Below, in pieces: positions 8,258 to 16,844 of a stretch of DNA of 64,000 nucleotides; position 1 is the stretch's first letter; every line of letters starts with the position of its first letter. The position numbers and the translations under genes were made by a program. Under the pieces are notes generated by a model. That model did not search any database. It had not been told where the DNA came from and saw nothing but the letters and a program-made list of their open reading frames with translations. This DNA is from JAAFHB01 sp942493325 (GTDB lineage: Bacteria; Bacteroidota; Bacteroidia; Bacteroidales; Prolixibacteraceae): positions 1,426,001 through 1,490,000 of the forward strand of contig OW818689.1 in NCBI GenBank assembly GCA_942493325.1, given 5' to 3'.

Positions 8258-8286
8258 TTCGGCTATCGTTTTATACGGTAGCCGAA
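8258..8286 (+). promoter_or_regulatory. Hairpin just upstream of the DUF3109 gene
   Basis: TTCGGCTA (8258-8265) and TAGCCGAA (8279-8286) form a perfect 8-bp stem with a 13-nt loop. It ends 13 bp before the ATG at 8300, and the following bases are AAGG with no T-run. It is therefore more likely a leader or processing structure than a terminator. Confidence 0.5.
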
Positions 8287-8299
8287 AGGATACTTTAGT

Positions 8300-8872
8300 A
8301 TGTTGCAAATAGGAAAGACCATTATCAGTCTTGATGTCATTCAGAAAGAATTCTTTTGTGATCTCAGAAAATGCCAGGGAGCCTGCTGTGTTGATGGTGA
8401 CAGCGGCGCACCCGTTACACCCGAAGAGGCCAGGCTGATTGAGCAGATGTTTCCCGATTTTGAGGAATACCTTTCAGATCATAACAAGACGGAAATCATC
8501 AGGCAGGGATTTTCACTCACAGACAGCGATGGCGACCTGGTAACACCGATCGTGGGAAACAATGAGTGTGTCTATACGTTTATTGATGAAAACGGATTAA
8601 CCAAATGCGCCATTGAAAAAGCGTATTTTGAAAAAAAAATAACATTCAGGAAACCTGTTTCCTGTCATCTGTTCCCAATCCGGATAACAGAATATGAACG
8701 ATTTGACGCTATAAATTATCAGCAGTTGGACATCTGCAAACCGGGCAGAATATGCGGTATCAGAAAAGGCATACCCCTCTGGAAATACCTTAAGGATCCG
8801 CTTACCCGTAAATACGGGGAAGAATGGTACAAGGAACTCACATACGCGGCAGAAAATCTTCCAAAAGAATAA
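8300..8872 (+). CDS. DUF3109 cysteine-rich protein
   Basis: The 190-residue protein is a DUF3109 member, distantly like YkgJ-type CxxxCxxC proteins. An N-terminal cluster has C20, C25, C29 and C30 (FFCDLRKCQGACC). Further cysteines occur in NNECVYTF, TKCAIEKAYF, PVSCHLFPIR, DICKPGRICG. The pattern suggests a bound metal or iron-sulfur centre, but no activity is established for the family. No signal peptide is present, so it should be cytoplasmic. It converges with the sugar-binding protein gene, whose stop codon is only 6 bp away. Confidence 0.9.
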   Translation: MLQIGKTIISLDVIQKEFFCDLRKCQGACCVDGDSGAPVTPEEARLIEQMFPDFEEYLSDHNKTEIIRQGFSLTDSDGDLVTPIVGNNECVYTFIDENGLTKCAIEKAYFEKKITFRKPVSCHLFPIRITEYERFDAINYQQLDICKPGRICGIRKGIPLWKYLKDPLTRKYGEEWYKELTYAAENLPKE

Positions 8873-8878
8873 CCCTGT

Positions 8879-9850
8879 TTAATTTCCTTCAGCGACCACA
8901 ACCATCTCAATATTTCCTTCATTAACAGCAACTGCGTCAACAAGATAAGAAGGAACAAGGCGTTCACCGTTACTCATTGTGGAAAGATAAGGATCCACTG
9001 GTTCGTCTTTTGCCAGATGCATGGCAAGCTCAGCGGCGGTAGTTGCCATTGTTCTGATTCGCTTGAACACGGTCACCGTTTGATTACCTCTCATAATCTG
9101 CTGAATGTTGGCATCGTCAGCATCCTGTCCGGCTACAGCAATCTGCCCTGCCAGGCTTCTTTCCTTCAACGCATTAATTGCGCCGATTGCCATGGCATCG
9201 TTACCACAAATAATTGCCTCAATTTTGTTTGCAGTACTGTCCAAACAAGCCTTTGTTAACCGGTATCCTTCATCCGTTGTCCAGTAGTCAGCGAATTGCC
9301 GGTATACAATATTGATCTCACCCCGTTCGACAAACGGCTGCAGGACATTCATCTGACCAATATAAATCATACGGCTGTTATTATCGTTGGGAGGCCCGCC
9401 CAGCAACGCATAATTTCCCTTTGGTTTAACTTTCGTAAGATATTCTGCCTGAATTTCCCCAACCCTGACATTGTCGGTTGAAACATAGTAATCCAGTCTG
9501 CAATTATTGATCATCCGGTCATAGGCAATAACCCGGATATCCTTTTCGTGGGCGAAGTTAACTATCTTAGCCGCAATCGACTGATCAACAGGTATAACTA
9601 CAAGGACATTCACTCCTTCATTGATCAGCTCTTTGGCCTGTTCGAATTGTTTATCGGCATTATTATCCGCAATTTTTGTCAAAGGCATCCCACCCAACTC
9701 TTTTACTGCCTCAACAAAATACTTCTGATCTTTCTGCCAACGGGGGGATTCAAAACTGTGCACGAGCAACCCTATTTTCGGCTGCCTGTTATTACAACCG
9801 GCAATCATCAATCCTGCCAGCAGAAATAACGAAAAAATCATCGTTTTCAT
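8879..9850 (-). CDS. Sugar-binding periplasmic lipoprotein, xylose/ribose-binding type
   Basis: The 323-residue protein has a lipoprotein signal peptide with lipobox LMIAGC (C19). The type I periplasmic-binding fold follows: PKIGLLVHSFESPRWQKDQKYF, the FEQAKELINEGVNVLVVIPVD segment, IRVIAYDRMI, and IICGNDAMAIGAINALKE with AVAGQDADDANIQQI. The closest type is XylF-like D-xylose binding protein, judged by the YDR and GQDAD segments. No ABC permease, ATPase or sugar-kinase gene is adjacent. It may work with a distant transporter or as the sensory input of a hybrid two-component system. The ligand is inferred from family only. Confidence 0.88.
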   Translation of the reverse strand: MKTMIFSLFLLAGLMIAGCNNRQPKIGLLVHSFESPRWQKDQKYFVEAVKELGGMPLTKIADNNADKQFEQAKELINEGVNVLVVIPVDQSIAAKIVNFAHEKDIRVIAYDRMINNCRLDYYVSTDNVRVGEIQAEYLTKVKPKGNYALLGGPPNDNNSRMIYIGQMNVLQPFVERGEINIVYRQFADYWTTDEGYRLTKACLDSTANKIEAIICGNDAMAIGAINALKERSLAGQIAVAGQDADDANIQQIMRGNQTVTVFKRIRTMATTAAELAMHLAKDEPVDPYLSTMSNGERLVPSYLVDAVAVNEGNIEMVVVAEGN

Positions 9851-10124
9851 CTGAATTTAGATTTTAAAAGGTCAGTCGCAACCTCCCTGATCCAATGTTT
9901 GTCGTAATGATTTTATTCCAAACAAACAGGTGATAACAGAATATTGGAAGAAGTCGGGTCATTTTCTGACTTTTGAATGAATAATTGCAACAAGAAAATT
10001 ATAATCAATCAAAGATGCCATGACAGCTGGAAGCAGGTTCAGACAAGTAAAAGCAGAATAAATTAAGTTATTGATCAAAGTTACATAACAATTTTCGAAA
10101 AAAAATTGTTTCCTGAAATTATTT

Positions 10125-10775
10125 TCAGATATTCTGACAATTCCACTCTGCATAAAACTGATCGAGAAACAGGAGCATAAATTCGTGTCGCTGTTCTGCC
10201 AGAACTCTGCCTGAGGGAGTCTGCATCTGGTTTTTTAGTAATAACAATTTCTCATAAAAATGATTAATTGTCGGGCCCTTACTTTTCCTGTAATTCCCGA
10301 AACCGGTGTGCATCTCAGGGGAAATAGCGGGATCAAAGATGCATCGTCCGCGACTGCCACCAAAAGCAAACGTTCTTGCAATTCCTATGGCACCCATGGC
10401 ATCGAGTCGATCAGCATCCTGCAATACCTTACATTCGGGATCACTGGTTGCAGTACTAACTCCGGCTCCTTTAAAACTCACGCCTTCGATAATACTGCAA
10501 ATTCGGTCTGTGATATGATTATCCACATTACAACTTCGGAGCCAGTTTTCTGCCTTTCGTCCGTCAGCATTATCCGGGTTAAGTTTCCAGTCGTCAATAT
10601 CGTGTAAAAGCGCTGCCAGTTCAACAAGAAACAGGTCAGCGCTCTCATATCCGGCGATTAACAATGCCAGTTTTCGTACGCGAAAGATATGCCACCAGTC
10701 ATGCCCTGATGACTCGCCTTCAAGATGCGACTTCACGAATATCTCCGTTTTAATTAGCAGGTCCTTTTTATCCAT
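10125..10775 (-). CDS. HD-domain phosphohydrolase (YedJ-like)
   Basis: The 216-residue protein carries the HD motif set: H25-D26 with H29 (GHDWWHIFRVRKLA), H58-D59 (LLHDIDDWK), and D-rich segment KVLQDADRLDAMGAIGIARTFAFGG near residues 125-150. HD proteins of this size hydrolyse phosphate esters of nucleotides or similar small molecules in the cytoplasm. The substrate of the YedJ group is not settled. It is followed by GH57 on the same strand but separated by 160 bp containing its own promoter-like box, so it is likely monocistronic. Confidence 0.92.
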   Translation of the reverse strand: MDKKDLLIKTEIFVKSHLEGESSGHDWWHIFRVRKLALLIAGYESADLFLVELAALLHDIDDWKLNPDNADGRKAENWLRSCNVDNHITDRICSIIEGVSFKGAGVSTATSDPECKVLQDADRLDAMGAIGIARTFAFGGSRGRCIFDPAISPEMHTGFGNYRKSKGPTINHFYEKLLLLKNQMQTPSGRVLAEQRHEFMLLFLDQFYAEWNCQNI

Positions 10776-10816
10776 GAATAAAGTTTTAACATTGGAATGT
10801 TCCGGTGTTTTTACAG

Positions 10817-10847
10817 CAAAGATAAAAATATCGTTTGGCCGTAAAAA
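10817..10847 (-). promoter_or_regulatory. Putative promoter of the HD hydrolase gene
   Basis: On the minus strand an exact -7 box, TATCTTTG, lies at 10817-10824. A near -33 element (TTTT, 10844-10847) is 19 bp upstream. The box is about 40 bp upstream of the start codon. Confidence 0.5.
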
Positions 10848-10935
10848 CGGAAAGGTTATACCGATCCATGAAGAAGATTAAAAAATCATCCTTTGTAATA
10901 ATCCTAAGCCCTGTATTCCAAGTGGTTTAGTTTAG

Positions 10936-12198
10936 TCAGGCAGAATGACCGCAGGAATAATTAAACGATCGCTGCCAATTCCTTGCACCTGATCCAAAAT
11001 CCATATTTTTTTCAACATTCTGCGATAACCGGATGCTAAAATCATTCAGGACATTCATATAATTCATGAATGCTTCGTATGGATTCTCATACGGATTGAA
11101 ATTAGCATGAGTATTGCCTTCGTTAAAATATTTCGTACTCATATAACTAAAATGATCGCTTGTCTGCAGATATTGCCAGTCTGTTAAAAGATCAGGATCA
11201 TTACACCGATCGATCATGGTGTCAAGTTCATACAATTTTCGAAATGCCTCCTGTTGAATTTCATTTCCAAGCCAGGCCGAAAGATTCCCTTCCTCATTGG
11301 ACTGGGAGACCGGGAATGGCATATCAATAGCTGAGACAGGCTGATATTTTTCCGCAACTTCACTGGGTGTCCTGAATTCAAGGTCAGATTTGGAAAGAAT
11401 AACAGACGGCAATGATGCCATAAATTCAAAAATCCCCGACTCGTGTGTATGACGTTCGCCAAACGTTTCATAATCCATCATAAGGTTTATGATTTCTTCT
11501 TCCTTCGGCGTTTTAGTTAACCAGGAAACATATTTTTTAGCAGTCAATGGCCATCCGCACCATGCAGAATCTGAAAACCGTTCGGCAATGTCATCGCTTA
11601 AACGGTGGTTTTTTAACAACACTTTCAATTGCGGACTGAATTTATTGGAATACAAATAATTCGGGCTCCTCCATTTAAGAATATTTTCAGGACCCATTGA
11701 TAATATGGCTTTATATCCCATTTCAGCAACCATCACTCCAATTTCATCTGAATAGATTAAATCTGTATTCCTGAAAACGGATGGTTTTTTTCCAAAAAGC
11801 GTCTCGATAACCTTTGAATGTGCTTCAACCTGTTTCCTGAATTTTTCCTTATTTTTCAAAGCAATAAATGAATGGGGGTAAGTTCCGGCAAGAAACTCGA
11901 CACATCCTGTTTCTGCAAGTTCACGGAAGCTGTCTATGACTTCAGGAGCGTACAGTCTGAACTGATCGATTGCAGTGCCCGAAATCGAAAATGCAATCCT
12001 GAACCGACCCTCGTGTTTTTTTATCAGTTCAAGCATCATTTTATTCGAAGGTAAGTAACAGGATTTGGAAATACGCCTGATTATCCTTTCGTTATTGGGA
12101 TCGTCATAATAATAATCTGATTTTCCGATATCAAAAAATCTGAACTTTTTGAGCCGAACCGGCTGGTGAACCTGAAAACAAAGACTTAATGATTTCAT
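10936..12198 (-). CDS. GH57-family alpha-amylase-like glycosidase
   Basis: The 420-residue protein has the GH57 layout: HQP (residues 11-13), GCVEFLAGTYPHSF (98-111), FRNTDLIYSDEIG (142-154) and MDYETFGE (241-248). These enzymes cleave or rearrange alpha-1,4 glucans in the cytoplasm. D242 fits the family's acid/base Asp. The nucleophile is normally Glu in the third motif, yet here the codon reads GAT (D146). The gene is 37 bp downstream of a GT4 glycogen-synthase-type gene on the same strand, the order found in Bacteroides glycogen loci. The debranching enzyme usually found in such loci is absent from this window. Confidence 0.9.
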   Translation of the reverse strand: MKSLSLCFQVHQPVRLKKFRFFDIGKSDYYYDDPNNERIIRRISKSCYLPSNKMMLELIKKHEGRFRIAFSISGTAIDQFRLYAPEVIDSFRELAETGCVEFLAGTYPHSFIALKNKEKFRKQVEAHSKVIETLFGKKPSVFRNTDLIYSDEIGVMVAEMGYKAILSMGPENILKWRSPNYLYSNKFSPQLKVLLKNHRLSDDIAERFSDSAWCGWPLTAKKYVSWLTKTPKEEEIINLMMDYETFGERHTHESGIFEFMASLPSVILSKSDLEFRTPSEVAEKYQPVSAIDMPFPVSQSNEEGNLSAWLGNEIQQEAFRKLYELDTMIDRCNDPDLLTDWQYLQTSDHFSYMSTKYFNEGNTHANFNPYENPYEAFMNYMNVLNDFSIRLSQNVEKNMDFGSGARNWQRSFNYSCGHSA

Positions 12199-12235
12199 AA
12201 TACAAATTTATTAATAAGTAAATCGTTAAAACCTG

Positions 12236-13525
12236 CTAAACGGCCATCGCCGATTGGTACACTTGTTTTACCCGAAGAGCAGAATCTTCCCATCTGAAAC
12301 TTCGGGACTCTTTTTTGCCATTCCTGCCGAGCATTTTCGACAGATTATGAGAATTAAGAATACCATAAATTGCATCGGCCATTGCATCTACATCCCAGTA
12401 ATTGATCTTTATGACATTTGACAAAATCTCTGAAACTCCTGACTGGCGCGAAATGATCACGGGTACCCCGACCTGCATGGCCTCAAGCGGCGATATGCCG
12501 AAAGGCTCAGAGACCGATGGCATAATATAGAGGTCGCTCATCCGAAACATTTTGAAAACATCATCTCCCTTCAGAAATCCTGTGAAATGAAATTTATGGG
12601 TTATTCTCAGTTGAGCGGCACGCCTGATCATTTTATTCATCATATCTCCGCTCCCGGCCATCACAAAACGTACATTGTTCATTTTTTGAAGCACACGTTC
12701 TGCAGCTTCGACAAAATATTCAGGACCTTTCTGTGTGGTGATACGACCTAAAAATGTTACGATTTTATCGTTTGACTCTTTAACATATGAGAAATTTTCA
12801 TTATTGCTACAAAGCTCCACGGCATTGTATACCGTTGTAATTTTCGCAGGTGCGATCCCGTATTTGTCGATCACAATCTGCCTGGTAAGGTTACTGACTG
12901 TTATAATTTTGTCTGCAGCATCCATTCCCTGCTTTTCAATGGCATATACGCCCGGATTGGCACTACCGCCACTCCTGTCGAAATCAGTGGCATGCACATG
13001 TATTACAAGAGGCTTTCCTGATATTTCTTTTGCTGCAATTCCTGCAGGATAGGTCAGCCAATCGTGGGCATGAATGACATCAAACTCCGTATCCTGTGCA
13101 ATTACCTGGGCCACTATGGCATACCGGGCAATTTCGGTAAAAAGATCCGGGGTATATTTCCCCGTAAATTTAATTTTTCCCGAATCGTCTGTTTCGAGGA
13201 TGGATTTTATCCCTTCGACCGTGTAGGCTGTTTGACTGCGATAATCCCCTGGATCAATGTAAGGAACCAATTTTGAACTGACCTCCAAATAATCGATCGG
13301 TTTGCCCGATAAGGTTAAACTGATTTTACGGTTTGTGACCGGAACGTCACCTGCCCCGATAAGATGAATATTGCTCTTATCTTCTCCCCCGAAAACCTTG
13401 GGTACCACGAATGTGACATCCATTTCGCTGATTTTCGAAAGACCTTTGGTTAACCCAAAACAAGCAGTACCCAGTCCTCCTGAAATATTGGGAGGAAACT
13501 CCCATCCAAACATTAAAACCTTCAT
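12236..13525 (-). CDS. GT4/GT5-type glycosyltransferase, probable glycogen synthase
   Basis: The 429-residue cytoplasmic protein starts MKVLMFGWEFPPNISGGLGT, with the GGLG-type loop that binds the nucleotide sugar. It has the GT-B C-terminal signature ending in SVSEPFGISPLEAMQVGVPVIISRQSGVSEI (about 355-385), where EPFGISPLE contains the conserved glutamates. Together with the adjacent GH57 gene it matches the glycogen synthase/alpha-amylase pair of Bacteroidota, so a role in storage alpha-glucan synthesis is likely. The family is also used for other sugar transfers, so the donor and acceptor are inferred from context. Confidence 0.9.
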   Translation of the reverse strand: MKVLMFGWEFPPNISGGLGTACFGLTKGLSKISEMDVTFVVPKVFGGEDKSNIHLIGAGDVPVTNRKISLTLSGKPIDYLEVSSKLVPYIDPGDYRSQTAYTVEGIKSILETDDSGKIKFTGKYTPDLFTEIARYAIVAQVIAQDTEFDVIHAHDWLTYPAGIAAKEISGKPLVIHVHATDFDRSGGSANPGVYAIEKQGMDAADKIITVSNLTRQIVIDKYGIAPAKITTVYNAVELCSNNENFSYVKESNDKIVTFLGRITTQKGPEYFVEAAERVLQKMNNVRFVMAGSGDMMNKMIRRAAQLRITHKFHFTGFLKGDDVFKMFRMSDLYIMPSVSEPFGISPLEAMQVGVPVIISRQSGVSEILSNVIKINYWDVDAMADAIYGILNSHNLSKMLGRNGKKESRSFRWEDSALRVKQVYQSAMAV

Positions 13526-14201
13526 AGTCTATTTGTTTTTTATATTATATATTCTGTTACACTGATATTCTTCAGGAATTTTGAAAATAGTTTACTCAAA
13601 TTATGATGGAAACCTATTAATTTAGTTTTCCGTCAATTTGTTAACCTCAATTCATATGTCAATGTTGGGATTTAAGCTGATTCAATTCCCGCAAAATAGC
13701 ATCTTAGTTCTCCTCATACATTTGCCAGTCAACGATAAATGTATCCTTTACCATATCTGAACCTTGTAATTCATATGGATCGGGGTTTATACTACGGATT
13801 GGATCAGGTACATCAAACGGGTGGGGGTAATGATTTTGTTGTGAAAAATCGAAGAAATCATTTTGAGAATTGGTCATGGCGGAAGTTTTTACGGTTAAAA
13901 AATACTAAAGTCTCTGTTGAGAATAACAAATTTAATCACAGAAAACCATCATACATCACTTTCCGTGTTCATTATTGGTTCATTTTGTTCAGATAGAATT
14001 TCTGAAATTACTTTATGCCCATATTAAGGTAACACTTTACCTGTCATGGGCATCGTAAAACGGAAGTTCATTGTCTTGGCAACAGGTTATTGGCAGCCAG
14101 AAAAATTGGTGCTATTCAGAAACCGAAAATCATGAAAATAGTTGCAAAACAATATAACTTTTTGTATCTTAAAGGCTTTAACGACGGTTAAATATTTTCT
14201 T
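13526..14201. other. 676-bp gene-free interval between GT4 and the STAND NTPase gene
   Basis: I see no convincing gene here. An 85-codon plus frame at 13739-13996 has no family resemblance and poor composition. The stretch is AT-rich. Near its right end lies a candidate promoter for the next gene, TTG at 14142-14144 followed after 20 bp by TATCTT at 14165-14170. It could hold a small RNA or the remains of a lost gene, but no structure stands out. Confidence 0.4.
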
Positions 14202-16673
14202 ATGAATAAAGAAATTAATGTTTCGATCCGTCTTTTAAAAGATAAAATCCAAAACAAATTCGGAAGGAGTATCTTTTATGCGCATGATTGCGAGGAACTT
14301 TCCGAGCTCATTAAAGTTCAAACCCGTCGTCAGGTAAGCAGCTCTACTCTCAAACGGTTCTTCGGGATCATTAAATCGCCATTTAATTTATCAATATACA
14401 CCCTTGATACCCTCTCAATTTTTTTACAATTTGAAAACTGGCAGGAATTTCTTAATAATTTCGAGAAACAAAAACAGAAGTCCTCACGAACCGAAATTTG
14501 GGACCAACTAAAAAAGGGGATGGACATCATTACCACAACCAGTTTAAAATCAATTAAGAGTAAAATCGGAACCAGGTTGGAATATTTTCCGATCCGTAGT
14601 TTTGCCGAAAAAAAATTTGATCTGTTTTTATCCTCACCCCAAATCGCAACAGCTTTTATCGCCCCGGACGGTTATGGCAAATCAACAATCGTGAGCCAGC
14701 TTACTGAAAAGTTTTTTACCGGTGAGCAAGCAATATACCCTAACGATATTGTATGTGTTGTTGATGGATACAACATGTATAAACTTATTGTTCATCATCA
14801 AAACATAAAACAGGTATATAACGAAATTGAATTTGATTCAGAAAAAAGTTTCAGTGATTTTTTAAACAGCAATTCTCAATTGGTAAAAGGAAGGTTCGTT
14901 TTGATTATCGATGGGATAGATGATATTTTTGCTGAAACTGATAACTCCGATTATCATATCCAAAACTTACTAAATATCATATCCGTACATGAAAATACGA
15001 AATGGTTTAAAATACTGATTACTTGCAGTCCGAAAATATGGAGGTTGTTTTCCTACCGTATGCAGAAGAATCATTTGCTTAAATCGCTTTGGTTCGATGT
15101 AGCCTTTCAGGGAGCAGATGAAGAACTTATTAATATTCCGTCCTTAAAACGAAGCGAAATCAAATTAATACTCGAAAAGAATCATTATCCAATTTCGCTC
15201 GATGATTTGTGTTTCAATTATCCTTGTATTCTGGACATTTTGAATAATCCGTATCTGTTGCATCTGTTTTTATTATCCGATAAACCCGCGGGAAGCATCT
15301 CAGATATCGATTTGCTGAATCAATACATCAAAAACACCATTCTGGCACCCCCCTATTCGGATGAAAAGTATTCAATTCTTAAATCCTATTTCGTATTGTG
15401 TGCCCATGGGAAAAAAAGCATAGAAATCAGAAAAAAAGATCTGAAGTTATCACCTTCGATGACCATTGCTTATAACACATTATTACGAACCGGCATATTA
15501 TTCGAATACACGGTACAGGACACTTCCATTTCCATGGATAATTATGTGAAATTTTCACGGAACATTTTATTTACACACTACCTGACCAATATTCTGATCG
15601 ATGAAAATAAACTAAATATTGACTTCTTAAGACGCTTAATCATAGAATACAAGAATACACCAGAACTCCAGGTTAAAATATTAAGTCATATAATCAGAAT
15701 TTTATTTAAAGATGAGCAAACAGATTTGCTGAAGGAGATTTTTTCAATTCTGGATACCGATAAACTTCCGGAGGAGATCACAACCTTTAATATGCTAAGT
15801 TCTGCGATTACATATGTTATCGGAATTGAGATGAGAAAAAATCAGAATCTGGGAAATATTCTTATTCCCTATTATGCTCAATCCGCAATCGCACGAACCC
15901 TCTATTTTGAGAAGTATTTCGACATTGACCGGCTTGTACTTTATTCGGGGAATGACCTGGATTATTATCTCAGGTACAGTCAATCCGAGGGAGCAAAGCT
16001 TTATGTACACTTTATGAAATTCACGCAGTACTTCCTGAGCGAGAACACAGAATTATGTACCAGAGAACATGAAAATATTCTAAGTCTCGGGTTGAAGGAA
16101 GAAAAAAATGTTTTCAATGCATCATTTTATTATATTCCGCAGGTTATCTTCCAGTCGGTGTACCTCAAAAAACTGGAACCCAAATTAATGGCTGAAATCT
16201 ATCAAGTATCCGGAATTCTTTTCTCTGAAGGCATTCAAACCACCTGTGATATTCCCAACTTCGAATTTGCTGTAATTTTTGCTTTAAATTTTGGGAAAAT
16301 GAATAAGGAAATTATTGATCTTGCACACCATATTTATGAAACTTATGATCTGACCAACCTTACATCTTCATGCTTTTACCAGCTTTTTCTCTCCGTTTAT
16401 GCAAAAGCCTTACTCGAAACAGGTGAGACAATGATCGGAGTTGATCTCTTTAACCAGGTCAAACCAAGGAATTTAAATTTTCCGGAAAATATGAAATACT
16501 TTTACCACCTAAGGTATATGCTGATAGAAACTGAATTTCTGGTTTATAACAGAAAACTTATAAAAGCTCACCAGGAACTCGAAAAAATTAAAGATATTTC
16601 CCACATGCTTCGATTCAACTATCTCTACAACTGCGCGTCTGATCTTGACAAAAATATAAATACCATTTTGTAA
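14202..16673 (+). CDS. STAND-type P-loop NTPase with HTH-like N-terminus, function unknown
   Basis: I start at ATG 14202, giving 823 residues; an earlier in-frame ATG (14142) would overlap the likely promoter. Residues 1-90 form a helical region with SSSTLKRFFG and IYTLDTLSIFLQFENWQEF. This resembles an HTH-like N-terminal module seen on several Bacteroidota proteins. An NTPase follows: Walker A APDGYGKS (154-161), Walker B VLIIDGIDD (233-241), a sensor-like ILITCSP (271-277) and NNPYLLHLFLL as in NACHT/STAND ATPases. The C-terminal half (about 480-823) is all-helical and TPR-like, with no enzymatic motif. The gene is visibly AT-richer than its neighbours and stands alone, which suggests horizontal transfer. 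It could be a regulator or an NLR-like defence protein. Confidence 0.8.
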   Translation: MNKEINVSIRLLKDKIQNKFGRSIFYAHDCEELSELIKVQTRRQVSSSTLKRFFGIIKSPFNLSIYTLDTLSIFLQFENWQEFLNNFEKQKQKSSRTEIWDQLKKGMDIITTTSLKSIKSKIGTRLEYFPIRSFAEKKFDLFLSSPQIATAFIAPDGYGKSTIVSQLTEKFFTGEQAIYPNDIVCVVDGYNMYKLIVHHQNIKQVYNEIEFDSEKSFSDFLNSNSQLVKGRFVLIIDGIDDIFAETDNSDYHIQNLLNIISVHENTKWFKILITCSPKIWRLFSYRMQKNHLLKSLWFDVAFQGADEELINIPSLKRSEIKLILEKNHYPISLDDLCFNYPCILDILNNPYLLHLFLLSDKPAGSISDIDLLNQYIKNTILAPPYSDEKYSILKSYFVLCAHGKKSIEIRKKDLKLSPSMTIAYNTLLRTGILFEYTVQDTSISMDNYVKFSRNILFTHYLTNILIDENKLNIDFLRRLIIEYKNTPELQVKILSHIIRILFKDEQTDLLKEIFSILDTDKLPEEITTFNMLSSAITYVIGIEMRKNQNLGNILIPYYAQSAIARTLYFEKYFDIDRLVLYSGNDLDYYLRYSQSEGAKLYVHFMKFTQYFLSENTELCTREHENILSLGLKEEKNVFNASFYYIPQVIFQSVYLKKLEPKLMAEIYQVSGILFSEGIQTTCDIPNFEFAVIFALNFGKMNKEIIDLAHHIYETYDLTNLTSSCFYQLFLSVYAKALLETGETMIGVDLFNQVKPRNLNFPENMKYFYHLRYMLIETEFLVYNRKLIKAHQELEKIKDISHMLRFNYLYNCASDLDKNINTIL

Positions 16674-16790
16674 AAAGTTCGGGTTTTTCAGCCATTATTG
16701 GGCTAATTCAATCCCGGTTTTATTCTCCTCCGGCAAGGCCTTGATTCAAAAAATCTATTTACGTTATGCACGTCAGTTTTTGCAGGTTTA

Positions 16791-16823
16791 ATTGACAAAC
16801 GGGTATCGATATGGCTATATTTG
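16791..16823 (+). promoter_or_regulatory. Putative hydG promoter
   Basis: An exact -7 box TATATTTG lies at 16816-16823. An ATTG -33 element is at 16791-16794, with a 21-bp spacer. The box ends 21 bp before the hydG start codon. Confidence 0.6.
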
Positions 16824-16844
16824 TAATTCAAAGAATTTTCTGTC

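Noticed and set aside
9959..10153. 64-codon minus frame after the HD hydrolase gene
   Set aside because: It overlaps the end of the HD gene in another frame and shows no protein-like features.
13739..13996. 85-codon plus frame in the gap before the STAND gene
   Set aside because: No recognisable domain, no promoter or ribosome-binding signal, and composition typical of random AT-rich sequence.
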